NCBI RefSeq assembly: GCF_014905175.1
Contig: NC_057790.1
Span: 24,516,469 to 24,580,468 of the forward strand
Length of the DNA stretch: 64,000 nt
DNA from: Aphidius gifuensis
Lineage: Eukaryota; Arthropoda; Insecta; Hymenoptera; Braconidae
Direction of reading: 5' to 3'
Positions 47,296 to 60,538 of the stretch are shown one piece after another. The notes below the pieces were generated by a model that did not search any database, was not told where the DNA came from, and saw only the letters and a program-made list of their open reading frames with translations. Each line of letters starts with the position of its first letter. The stretch's first letter is position 1. A program made the position numbers and the translations under genes.

Positions 47296-50200
47296 TTATA
47301 ATGTACCATTTGCAAAGTACTGATAACGATCATATAATTTTGTTGACCATGAGTGTATACTACCCTCAACAAGATCATCAACATGTTGACGTAGTTGATC
47401 CTCAGTTAATGTCAGATGAAAACGATTTTTTAAACCTTGAACAGTTGCTGCACCACCACTTCGAAAACATGGCAATTGTGCACCTGTATTTAAACAATAA
47501 ATCAACATTATAAATTTTGTTTTTTCTTTTTAAATTAGTAATTATTTGTTTGTTTTTTAATATACAAAAAAAAAAAATAAACAAACCTGATAACATAATT
47601 TCTACAAGATTAACAACTTTATCCATGTGTTTTCTAGCAGCAACAAGTCCTTGTAATATTAAATTTTTAAATTCTTGAAACATAACTGATCCATTACCAC
47701 CCATAACTTCAACAAATTCAGGTGTTAATTTAAATGGACTTGTTTCAAAGCCAAGATTTCTTGGTGATGTTGATAATATAAAACCAAAATCAATATGTAT
47801 TAAATGTCCATCACTGTGTAATAATATATTACCATTATGACGATCTTTAACTTGTATTAAATAACATACTAAACAATATGCAGCACAACTTTGTATAAAA
47901 TTTTTTTGTGCATTTTTAAATTCATCAGTATTAATATCACCAAATTCACGAATAAAATATTGTAATAATGTTAACTGACAATGTTTTTTAATTTGATGTA
48001 ATGATACTGTATTTAATATTGGCTCAATAAGACCACTATCATCAGATAAACATAATATATTATATGGTCTAACCCATAATGGTACATTTTCATCACGCCA
48101 TATTTTATGTAATATTGTTAATAATTGTGATGCTAATAATTCTTGACGTAAATCATCACCACATTTAACAATAACAGCTAATAATTTCCATGTTGATAAA
48201 TGTCCATATGGACTTGATAAACGTATTCTTTTTTGTTTTAATTCCCATGGTTCTTTTAGTACAGCTGCTGATGGATCTTCTGGATCATGATTAAATGTTG
48301 TACTTGGTGTTGATGCCATTTCACTTAGTCTTCTTTTAATATCACCAGGTAAAAATATTGGCTCACGGCTATCATTTGATTCTTGACTTAATTCTGATAA
48401 TGTATCTCTGTCATTTGGTTTTTTTTTTAAATTTAAATATTGTTGTGTTATTTCATCATCTTCTTGACTCCAACAATCATTTAAATCAATATTTCCATTA
48501 TCATAATTACGTATTAATGTATTTTTAACTTGTACTTGTTTTATTATTGATAATTTATTTATATTATTTTCTTTTGTTGTATTTAAAACATCACAGCTAG
48601 CATCTTTATCTTGTTGTTCAAGTGTTAAATTTTCTTCTGATTTTGTATGTCTCAATGAACTACCCATTATTTTTGTTGGTACTGGTGATGTATATAAATC
48701 TTCAACTTCAAGTACTTCAACGTACATAATATAAGGTGCCTTATCTTTACTATTGAGAACAGCTGCATATTGTGGTGGTACACGTACAATATGATGTGGT
48801 GTTGTTGTGTGCAATGGAAGCCATACTCTTGCTGGTAAATTTAAATTAAGTGTATTTAATTCAGCAACAAGTTGAACAGTTTTACTTTCTTTTGTTGGTA
48901 TTGTACCAAGTAATTTGCCAATTGATATCAATGCCTGTATAAATTCAAGTTCTGGAGCAAGTCTTGGTGCCTATATATAAATTATAAATTAAAATTATAT
49001 GTATTTTTCAAGTATAAAAAGTAATTTGATAAATTAAAAAATAAAATATATACATACATCACAAAAACAGTCAGTTTTTTGTCCTCGTAAATCATTGACA
49101 ACACCTTGGCAAGAATCAAAACAAGTACATCCATTGTCAAATGCTCTACCAGAACTCAAGTCTCCAAGACTTATTTTATTTATTATTACACCTTTTGATA
49201 ATAAATAAGAAATAGAAAAACATAGAATTTGTTTCAATTTAATTATTATTTCAACAATAATATTAATTTTTATTTACCAGAATTTGAACGACGTAATGAT
49301 TGAAAAAGACCAGTTGCATCAGACTGTGATCTTTGATGAGTTTTTTTATTAGGTGATGTGATTAATTGAGTGGGTGGTAAGGGTGGTGGTAATGGTGCAT
49401 TATATCCAATTTTATTTTTTTTCGCCATATCAATTCCTCTCAGTCTATTTCTTCTATTAGAAAATAGAAAAAAAATAATTAATAACACAACACTGAGCAG
49501 CTTGTAATGAATAAAAATTTGTAAAACACATACCTAAGTTCATCAGAAAGAATAAGATTCTTGAGCTTGGTCCCGTGGGATTTTTTTTTCGATGGTAAAT
49601 GAGCATCAGAGCTGTATGCATCAAGTAACCATGCACATTTTAATGAAAAATCTGCAGCATTTCTGCATCTATCAACACATTCAAAAATAATATACAAATT
49701 ATATTACAATATTTTTATACAAATAATAATTATTTTTATCTATCACATGATTATATTTTACCTGTAAACAAGATACGGATAAAGAACCTCCGTGACGTCA
49801 TGAAGTTGTATATACATTAAAACAAGTTGAGGTAAATAAAAATCAACATCACTATCTGGAAAACTAAATAGCTTATTGCCTGTAAAAAAAAAAAATTAAT
49901 TAATGGAATGAATAAACAAATAAATAAATGATTATCTTACCAAGATAACTCTGTACACCTGGTTCTTTTGAATTAAATAAATATGAAATAGCCATTGACA
50001 TATCAAATACTTGACTCTCAAATAGCCTTAATAAACATCCTTCACTTGGTTTAAGTTTTGTTATATTATCTCTATTATTATTATTATTACTATTATTATT
50101 AATATTATCATCATCATGTTGTTTTGTAACACCACAACAAAGTGTCATTGCAGCACCAGCTAATTCACGTTGTCCAACAATTTCCATAGTATTTTTATAA

Positions 50201-51167
50201 ACACTATTAACACTCATATTATCTTTGGTTCTATTATCAGAATTTTTATTTATATTTATATTTTTTTCTTCTTCAATAATAACATTATCATAATGATTAT
50301 TATCATGTGAATTTAATTTATCATTATTATTTTTACTACTAGTCATCATTGTCAACATATTACATTCAATTTGTTTCATTAATAAATTATCTTTATCATT
50401 TGTTTTATTAATTGATGTTAATGTAATTGCATTATCATGACTATCAACAACATCAACATTATCCATATCACCAGATTGTTGTGATAGAGTTGAATCAAGA
50501 CTTTCACGACTGTGTAAATGATCAATACTTGATGATTCTGGTGTTGTTATATTTTGTACATCACTTGATCCACTATCTGAACCACATAATATACCAGAAT
50601 CATCTGATCCAAGACTTGCTAAATCATCACGTTCACGTGATTGTAATTTTATTGATGATGGTGGTGATGGTTTTTGTATGTCTGGTACTGTTTCACATTC
50701 TGGACTTGGTGTTACATCAACTTCTGGTATTCTTTGTAATGCAGAATCAAGACTACGATTACGATGATGTAGTGTTAGTGTTGTTACTGTTGCTTGTGGT
50801 ACTGGTGGTAACAAAATACCCATTGACCTTAAAAATTAACAAAAAAAACAAAATAATAACATCAATAAAGACATAAATTTAAAAAATAAACACATTAGCT
50901 AAAATATTTATATACAATGAATGATTTGAAAGAATGAAATAAGAAAAAAAAAAAAAGAAAAAAAAAAGTGATGCTGTACCTAAAATCCAAACTATGATTT
51001 CTTTGATGAGTTGTCAGTCTATTTCTTGGATTGAGCGGTGCATTTGCTCGACCATGAACAAGTGGAACATTGCAGTTTGTTGATGATATTTGTCGTTTAA
51101 TATTTGTAACACATTCCTGGTGATTTTGTCCACCAGTAGACACATTAACTGCTACAATTTGGCTCAT
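47296..51167 (-). CDS. fwd: Phosphatidylinositol 4-kinase beta, complete
   Basis: Makes PI4P from phosphatidylinositol at the Golgi; the fly orthologue is four wheel drive, needed for cytokinesis in male meiosis. Coding exons 51167-50980, 50827-49941, 49879-49762, 49668-49534, 49453-49278, 49191-49058, 48970-47587 and 47483-47296; all GT-AG, 1069 aa. N-terminal residues 1-330 are low-complexity (Ser, Asp and Asn runs). About 333-430 is the helical lipid-kinase domain (LLRLFESQVFDMSMAISYLF, DVDFYLPQLVLMYIQ). KSHGTKLKNLILSDELR and KKTHQRSQSDATG are family motifs. The kinase domain (about 790-1069) has SPYGHLSTWKLLAVIVKCGD, the catalytic loop KDRHNGNILL and metal-binding HIDFGF, then SQL/AQLPCF and the C-terminal KLYDRYQYFANG. 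It is longer than human PI4KB (about 800 aa) because of the N-terminus. Confidence 0.97.
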
Positions 51168-54100
51168 ATTAATGTTAAATGAGCAACCAACTCATTCAAT
51201 AGTCATCTATGATTTATCATTTTTTTAATCATCTTTATTATAATCATCATGTTGAAATTGTTTTTATTCTTTTTGATTATATTTTTCATTTACCTAAAAA
51301 CGATAGTGAATATGATGCATAATGAATAACATAATTGTGTAAAATAATTATTTTAAAAAAGCCTTATAAATATATTGCAAAAAAAAATTAATAAATATTT
51401 TAATTTTCATGTTTTTTAAATGGAATATAATTAATTTAATTTTATCAAGTCTTGTTGTTGATAAAAAATAGATTAAAAATTGTCTACCTAATTTAATATA
51501 ATATTTTTTAAATAAAATTTCAACAGCACTTTGATAAATTAACACAAATAAAAATGAATTTATTTTAGATTTTTTTTTTTACTCATTTAGTCATAAATTT
51601 AATATTACAAAGTAAACATTTTACCTTTTAGTTTATGAACAATGATTATTGCAAAAAAAAAAAATAGAAATAAAATAAGCAGTAATTATTATCTATACAT
51701 TCACCAGTAAATTCAGGGGCGTTTGTTGAAATAAAGTACCTTGGTTTAAATATTAAAATGTTATTTATCATAATTGCTGTGTTTTTTTTTATTTATCAAT
51801 CAATTGTACTCAATTTTATAATAATTTTTTATCGTCAAAATAATATTACAAGGTCTTTATTTTCGATGACAAACTTATAATTTCTATAAGAGAATAATTG
51901 AAAAATTAACTCGACTAATAATTGAGGTTTATAAAGTGTACTTTAAAGGGTCATTTAAAGGGAAAAAATAATTGACCTTAATTATTAATTAAATAAATAA
52001 TAAAACATTAAAAATGAATATATTTTTTACAGTTTTTTTTCTGCTTTCACATCAAGTTTCATGCAGACAATACTGATTTAAAAATTTAAAATATTGGGGT
52101 CGTTTTAAAAATTAGTATCAGCATCAGTACACAGAATCATTTTCACTGATGATTGATGATATATATTTTTTTTTTTAATATATTAAAACACCTGTTTATA
52201 TATTTTTTCTTCAAGTAAATTAACCATGCTTTACATACACACGATGTAAAATTAATAACTAATAAAATATTTAAACCCACATCAAATTTTGCATGTAAAA
52301 AAAAAGAATCATTTTATAAGTACGCAATTCACGTACACAATAAACACGTGAAAATAGTTCAACAACCTAATGACATAATACCAAGACAATATTTTTAAAA
52401 GGACATAACACTTGTCTGAGCAAACACGAAGAAATTTACCGTTGTTTTATTAATTTTTAACGAACTGTTTGTCTACATTTAAAAAATAAAAATCGAAAAT
52501 ATTCATTAGAAATATTTCGAAACATAGAATACAAAATAAAAATAAAATAAAAAAATTTTGACATTTGAACAAGTGATAGTAATATTTATAGTAATTATAA
52601 ATATTTTTTAAATAATTATTTTGAGTTTTGAAAAAAAGGCATAATAATAGGTAATTATTGAAAATTGTCAGTACTAATTGTGACTATTGTAAATGACGTG
52701 AAATTCTCGCGGATTCATTGCGGAAATAGTGAAATCGTGTTTCACGTATTTTACGTATTAATTTCAACATGCGATTTTAAAAATATATATATTTTTTTTT
52801 CTTAATAATAAATATAAATTAAGTACAAGTTACGAAACTAAAAAAAGAAAAATAAAAAAATATTATTTATTATAAAATAAATATTGTCTATAAAACTACA
52901 AAGTATTTTTTACAATTAAAATTAAAAAATATAAATTTAAATAATATTTCAAACTATTTAATAAACAATTTCTTTCATATATAAAATTATTATTATTTTT
53001 TTCTTCATTTTTATAAATAACTTTTATAGATAAAATATCGTAATTTTTCCGGTACATTATCTCTATCTGCTGTTATTTTGATATAAAAAAAAAATGAATA
53101 ATAATAATAAAAATATAATATTCTAGTTTTATTAATAAATAAAAATAATATATTATCATCAAGTGTAATAGAGTTAAATATATAAAGAAAAGAAAATAGC
53201 AGCAGTGTGAAAGTTACAAGAGAGGATAACATATCGTATGGAATCTAGGCTACAATAAATTCCGCACCTTTAACTACTCAAAGCACACAGAATTAAATTA
53301 TCTTAAATATAAATAATAAATAAAATAATTATCAACAAAAAAGTTCAATTAAAAAAAATAATTCAATCAAACAAAAATAAAAACAAAAAAAATACAATTA
53401 AAGTTTTTCAATAATACTAATAAAATTATGATAAAAACACTATTAATAATAATTACAAATAAATAACTATTATAAATAATTATTAATAATTATTATTTTT
53501 TTTATAAAGACGGTAGTTTAAAATAGAATTGTGAATAAACACACGCGTCCATTAAATTCGAAATGCGACGCCCCGCGCGGATGGGTGTGCCGCTAGTAAA
53601 AAGGGAAGAAAAAACCCCTTTAATATTACTCTTATAAACTACCACCATCCCTCTCGTATTTTTCATATATATTATCATTAAAATATAGATATATAATGCA
53701 CACACAAGTTCACATAGTATACACACAAATGTACTACGACCTCTCGTGCTCCCATGTTGACAATCCGATTGTCGCAAACCCACCCACTCACCCACCTCCC
53801 CAGCAAAAAATATATACACTAAATGCAAAATCAATGTGAATTTATATTATTTACTTGTATTAATCAAACATTTTTTAAATAATTATAGGTACTAATAAAT
53901 AATTTGAATAATTAAAAAAATTAATATTACTCACCGAACGTTTTTTTTTTTTTTTTATCAAATTGCAATTACTCATAAATTCACAACACAACTTAATTTT
54001 TATTTAAATAATATTTAGTATTTTTATTTAAAAAAAAAAACTCACTGTTTAAATTATTATAAAAAGTGTATTTATTTATTTATTTTTTTGACAGAAGAGA

Positions 54101-54268
54101 GAGAAGAAGAGACAAGATTTTTTTTAAAGAAAAACAAAAAAAAAAGTTATTTTAGCAGTGTCACTGATTGTTGTTGTTATTTAGATTTAATTAAGAGGTT
54201 AAAAAAAAAATAAATTTGACATTGTCAAAAATGATTATAATTTAATAAAAAATACGGATGTTGTCACT

Positions 54269-54291
54269 TATTTATCCCACTGGGATAAATA
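54269..54291. repeat. 23-nt palindrome, 11-bp arms
   Basis: TATTTATCCCA, one spacer base, then TGGGATAAATA, a perfect inverted repeat. GATAA on both arms is a GATA-factor core. Confidence 0.7.
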
Positions 54292-54659
54292 GGGATACTC
54301 CCCACTTAACTATGTCACTTTTATGACGTTTTTTAAATATTTTTCAATGGTTTTTTTTATGATTCAGCCTTCAATATACACAATCACAATTAAATATAAA
54401 CATACATATAAAAATATATATACAGATGGTAAGAGATAGAAGTTTTTATTTTTTTAAATTTTTTATATATACGACTGACACAACTGTCGATTTATTGATG
54501 ACAAGCCTTAATGCATATTTCGCTTATTTTAAGTGTGTTGATATGTTTGTTTATTTTTATTTATATTGTATATTTATTTTGACACTAAATTTATTTAGAT
54601 TAAAAAATAATATTTGCCAGGGGATGACACACACACTGTTATTTTAATTTTTTTTTTTT

Positions 54660-54860
54660 GCAAATGGGAGATATTAAAAAACAATTGGCCAACACGACAA
54701 ACGACCCTGGCGACTGGTCGTCGTGTCGAGACTGTTTTGTTGCGCGGTGTACTCCAAAGTTGCTCCAAGTGCTCCAAGCTTACCAACATGGCCGACAAGC
54801 AAAGTCCATATCAGGAATGTACATCATACAATAAATGCCCCTGTTTAATATAAAATTTTT
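54660..54860. promoter_or_regulatory. GC-rich, CpG-containing island, probable promoter/5' UTR
   Basis: Sharp rise in GC with several CpGs between AT-rich flanks. It ends near ACCAACATGGCCGAC, a good start context, but the frame closes after 21 codons (MADKQSPYQECTS...). It may be a 5' UTR exon with an upstream ORF, or the first exon of an unrecognised transcript. I cannot decide which gene it serves. Confidence 0.3.
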
Positions 54861-55180
54861 ATTAAAAAAAAATAATAACAAATTTACAATGATAAATTGA
54901 AATTTAAATAATTTTTTTTTCTCTTTTTCAAGTCAAGTTGTAAGAGACTGAAAGAGTACATTAAGATAACCACGGAATGCAAATAAATAAATTATAATCT
55001 ATGGGTTAAATGAATAATGTAAAATAATTCTCTTTGGAATTTCATAATCCATAAAAATATTATGAAATTAAAATTATTCATAGATGGTTGGTTGGTTTGT
55101 TTTTTATTTTTATTTTTTTCTGATCATTTCTGATGGTGTTGAACAGTGTTGAAGGACAGGAAGGAGAATAAAAAGGGGAG

Positions 55181-55205
55181 GTACTACATATACTATATGT
55201 AGTAC
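55181..55205. repeat. 25-nt near-perfect palindrome
   Basis: GTACTACATATA, one base, then TATATGTAGTAC: perfect 12-bp arms. With a one-base bulge, GGGAG/CTCCC extends the stem further. Confidence 0.8.
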
Positions 55206-58200
55206 ACTCCCTCTTTTTTAAATTTTATATTTTTTTTTTTATTTTAACACTGTACCATATTGCGGTGTTTTGAATTTAAGTGGGGAAAAGGTCGTTCTCG
55301 CGACCGTGAGTACACAAATAATATATGTACTACATAAAATTGCTGATATACATTCAAAAAAAAATGATGAGAAATAAATAGATTTATTGAATGAGATAAT
55401 ACACCCTTTTTGTAAATTTAATTTTATAAATTTAGATATTATTCAGAATTTTATTATATTTTTAAAATTGTTTTACTTTTTATTTTCCTTTTTTTGTTGG
55501 GAAATTTTTTATTTATCTCATCTGTAATTGTTTTCTTTCATCTTGATTATAAATTTATTTTTTAAAATATATTTATACTTGGATGTATCTGTAATTTACA
55601 TCCGGTAAATCTTGATCAATCTCGATCATTGACTTGCATCACGTGTGTTATGTAGATCCGGCTGTAATAAAAATAAAATTGTTTAATTATTTTATCCAGT
55701 ATTATTATAATAAATTTCAAATTAAAAAACATAAAAAATCAAGTTTGTTTTATCAACAATAATTGATACATCATTATTAAATATCATAAAAATTTATTGT
55801 CGATTTTAACAAGGAATTTCATCGAATGAATATGATACTTTTGATACTTGATCTCAAAAAAAATAAATAACATCAACAACATGACAATTTTATAAATATT
55901 TGAAAATAAAAAATAATAAAACAAAATTAACTTGGATAATTGTTAAATAACAATAGCTGATAAAAATACAAACTAAATATTTTTAACGAATAAAATACTC
56001 AAGTTAAATTTAGAAAAATTAGCTGTAAAGATTAACAGTACACCTGCGAGTGCCTGTGAGTCTCTTGTTTATTTTCTTTTCGATAAAAAATACATAATGA
56101 CAAGCTGACAAGCTGACACTTGGCACGGTATTAGATATTATCTCAACAGACATCAATGCCCTCACAGCCAGTTGCAATAAAAATACCAATGTTTAGTAAA
56201 TTGAATGACACTTGAGAACTCCAGACATACCAAGTATTTTTAACGGTAAAATTTTGCAAAGATTAAATCAAATAGACATTCATTCATCGAAAAAAAAAAA
56301 AAAAAACAGTTAATAAATTAAACACAAGTTCACACCTTAATTTTGTGAAATTAATTTCCATCAGACAAATTAATTATTTTACAAAATGAAATAAAAAAAA
56401 AACAAAAAAAATTACTCATTTTTTGATTAATAAAAATTATAGTGAGGACAATGAACCTTTCAACCCAATGGAATGTGTTGGTCTTGACCTTGACCCTATC
56501 GACAATTTAATCACGATAAAACTGCTTATCATAAAAACAAAATAATTTAACTGGAATAACTAGTTATTTTCATGATATATTTCATGTCAATTTATGAAAT
56601 ATTTAATTAGATCAACAAGATTTATAATAAGGCTAATTTAACATGATGCTACGTCATGTTTTTTTGATGAAATTTAGGAGTATTTATTGCTCATTGATGA
56701 CATAAATATTTACTTGATTAATTGATATATTATCATTGTGATAAATCAATGATGAATAATCAATTTTTTTTTTTTTTTAAAACAAATATTAGGTAATTTA
56801 AATTTTAAGTTTAATATTAGCTGGTGTTATGACAAGTTGAAAACAACATTTAGCCAATGATTGGCCTTGTTGAAGATTTTTTTTTTCAACGCCTTTGGTT
56901 GAATATCACGCAATAGCCTTGTACAAGTTACTTTTACAATGATTTTACAAGTATCAAAGAAGCCATGACGAGCCTTGATTGGAATTTGAATAGTTAGTTT
57001 AACAACTCTTGTATGAGCATAGTATTTTATGTTGGAGCATGATTATGTGTGGGAATGTGCCCACATGTGGGGCGTGTATATAAAAAAAGATATAAATAAA
57101 ATTTAATAAAAAATAGTAAAGAGAATAATAGACATTTAGTTGATTAAGTATGAAAATTTTGTATTATGAATAGAAATGAGATGTATAAAAATGTAACAAT
57201 AATTTTCAGGATGAATGAATAAAAATAAAGCACAGTAAATCATGTTGATAAAAAAAAAATATCAAGAAAAATAATTTTAGTCTTTTTTGTTTTTCAAGTT
57301 AGTGAATAAAAATATTTGCATTATTAGAAAGAGAGAAAGAGAGAGAGTTGAATAATAGCCATCTGGTGAAGAAGAAATTATGCATGCATGATATAATGTG
57401 ATGATGTGCTTGGACTAGCTGATGTTACCTTTTATTTTGTTAATGTTTTCATTTTAGGATGTAGATATTTAATTGTTGATCAAGATGATCAACATGATGT
57501 CAATGATAATTATAAGCTGGTTATTATCAATAGCCTGGCTTTGAATTAGAAAAACTAGCTAACATTCTAACAATTAATCTGTAAATTAAATCATTCAATC
57601 ATTCTCATTGAATTTATTGGATCATGTCAGACAGAGTGCTGCTGAGTACAAAAATCTATAAACAGAAAAATCAAAATAATAATCTTTAATTGTTTTTAGA
57701 ATTTTTTTTAGAATTAAAATATAAATTTTTAATTATTTATAATAATTTACCTTGACTTTGTCAACATTTGCAACAATTTTTGCAATTTTTTCATAATTAT
57801 TTTGATGTTTTTTTTCTCTCCTCGTATAAGTGAACTGCGAATCAACAATGAAATTAATTTATTAGATATAATTGATTAAACAAATTCAATTAATTATTAT
57901 TAATAAAATACAAAAAGCATTTATTACTTACATTATTGTTTATTATTGTTTATTATTTACAAAAACAATTCATAATAATAATAAACAATAATAAAAGTGG
58001 TCGTTGTAAAAGTGACTTAATTAAGGTCCAAAAAAACTTGCTGTTTTTTGACGGTATTTTATCATTTGAAAGTATTTATTACCGTAACAAATCGAAATTT
58101 CAATAAACAATTAATAAAATACTATTAAAAATATAATTATCCTATTAAAATTAATATTCATCAACAAATAATCATCACCAATTAATAAAAAAATGAAAAA

Positions 58201-58429
58201 ATCTCAAATAAATAGCTAAAATTTCTAAAATAAAAATAAAATATCCCCAGATTTTAATTAATAAAAAAATTTAAACAAATAATTCTTTAAAAAAATAATT
58301 AATTTACAAAATAAATAATAAATAAATATAATACAATAAAATTTAATAAATATAAAAAAATTTATTTATAAAATTTTAATGAAAAAAAAAAAAAAAAATA
58401 TAATTGAAAAAAAAAAAATTCAAATATTG

Positions 58430-58560
58430 CCGCGTGTTTCCTTGATGCGTGGCTTGTAAACCCCGTAGCGCGTTGTTGTTAATCGAACATGGCGAAATGT
58501 AGTGTTGTGGCTGTTTGATGTCTACGTCAATTTTTAAGGGTAAATATTCGGTAAACATCT
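58430..58560. promoter_or_regulatory. GC-richer island, candidate PP4R3 promoter
   Basis: CpG-containing stretch (GCCGCGTG, CCGTAGCGCG) with GAACATGGCGAAATG on the + strand. Its frame is only nine codons. It lies about 2 kb upstream of the PP4R3 start and in the right orientation for a 5' UTR or promoter. No splice link to the coding exon can be proven. Confidence 0.35.
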
Positions 58561-60538
58561 ATAAAAATTGGGACAATGTTTGTAATTTATTTATTAACAA
58601 TACATCATAATAAATACATTATTAAATTTATCTAGTTATTGTTTATTGTGATTCAAAGTGCATAATATATAAATGAACAAAAAAAAAAAAAATACGTTCA
58701 TAAAAAAAAAGACATCCGAACGAGGTACAAATAAAGTTTTTTTTTTTTTTTTTTTTTTTTTAATCATCTTTCTTTTCTCCATGTAATAAAATTAATTTTT
58801 ATTTTGTTCCATTTTTTTTTTTTGTTTTAATATTCGCGTGTGCGTGCCGCAATATTGTTTGTTATAAATAATATATTAATTTATACAAATAAATTAATAC
58901 ATATATATATATTTATTTATAATAAATATGTATGTGTGTGTGTGTACATAAATACCGATAAATACACCAATACAATCTCGTACACACAAATGTGCAAGTG
59001 AGACAAATTCACAAGCATTTTTTTTCTTTTTTTTTTCTACGATTTCTCCCTTGTGTATTAAATATATACTTAATAATTTTTTTAAACAATAAATAAATAA
59101 ATATAAATTGTTAATTTAACATATTATTAAGCTAATTATGTTAATATTATTTTTTTATTTACGAATATAGTCAATTTATTTAATTATTGTTGTAAAAATT
59201 TCGACGGATGTTTTTGACTTATCGACGATCAACAAAATTTTTTCTCTCTTTCTTTCTCTCTCCCCTTCCCCATTTTTTGCTATATTAATATTATAATTAT
59301 TAATTTTAATTATATAGTTAATTATTAATTATTATTGTTATTTAATTATTTATATTGTTTTATTTGTTTTTTTGTTTTAAAGAAATTGTATCCTGCGTTG
59401 ACCATCAACCGTCTTTCATCTGTGTTTTACCACTGGCATCATTCATGAAAAATTATGCAATAAACACGAGGAAAAAAATAATAATATAAATAATCATAAA
59501 CATCAAGGTGGATGTAAGATAAAATTAAATAAAAAGTGCGTCACTGAAGTCATAATAATAATAAAAAACACCAAACATCACGCTGTCGGCTGTGATTTTA
59601 TTTAAATAATAAAACAAAAAAAAAAAAGAGATAATTGTGTTTGGATGAAAAAAAGAAAAGGGTTAGAAAGCGTGATTTTTTTTTAATTTTCAAAATTACC
59701 GGTTTATTATTATTGTAGTTTTTTTTTTTTTATTCGTTTGTATGTGAATTTACCGTTACATACACAATTTTATGAAACAAAAAAAAAAGAAGAAAAAAAT
59801 ATAACTTAAATAATTCTTTAAGCCATTTATTTAGAGTTTATTTTTTTTGTGAATTTATCGAAATAACGAAATAATATGCATATTAATTGTGTGTTTAATT
59901 GATTTTTTTTAGAGTAAAAAAAATATCAATTTTAAGTGGTGGACAATTGAAAATAAGGTGGTCTCGGTAGTGCGTGTAATTTTGTTTTATGTTAAAAAAA
60001 AAAAAAAAAAAACAAATTGCAATTATTGTGGTATTTTTTTTTAGTTAATCGTCATTATTGTTGAATATATATTTTTGAAACTGGACTAATGGATAATAAA
60101 CCTTGAGGAAATATTATTTTGTGGATTTTTTTTTTTATAATACCGGTTGTAAAAATGCCATTCACGTAGTTGAAAAATAAACTATATTATCCTGACTTGG
60201 GATTAATAATTATTAACAACAAAAATCATCAAAAGAAAAAAGCAGAAATAAATAAAAAAACATAAAATGTTGTTTGCAACTTTGAGCAATAGTTAATACT
60301 TGTAAATATCTTTTTTTTTTTTTTTTTCTTTTATTTTATATTTATAATACAAATGGAATTTGAGATAAATACATTTGTCTATTCGCTGATATTTTGAGGT
60401 TATAATTCGTGCAGTTTTAAAATTATAAACATTAAAATTTAGGTAAACAAAAAAAAAAAAACCAGAAACAAGGTGCATCGAGAATAATATATAGCATATT
60501 TATTTCGAAATAATAAATAATTAAATAAATAAAAAAAA

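Larger units (their letters stand above)
51168..60538. other. Long non-coding interval between divergent PI4KB and PP4R3
   Basis: About 9.4 kb without a supported coding exon. It must contain promoters and 5' UTRs of both genes. A possible minus-strand donor (TTTTTAG|GTAAAT) at about 51297 may end a PI4KB 5' UTR exon. GC-richer islands at about 52690-52760, 53560-53820, 54660-54840, 55260-55310 and 58430-58560 are candidates for promoters or UTR exons. A TGACCTTGA (ERR-type) site is at 56485-56493. An AC/GT run is at about 58930. Palindromes are listed separately. Confidence 0.5.

Noticed and set aside
53502..53834. 110-codon minus-strand frame upstream of PI4KB
   Set aside because: No recognisable domain; it overlaps a GC island better explained as promoter or UTR.
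58376..58558. 60-codon minus-strand frame upstream of PP4R3
   Set aside because: Ends in poly(Phe) from a poly(A) run and has no family similarity.
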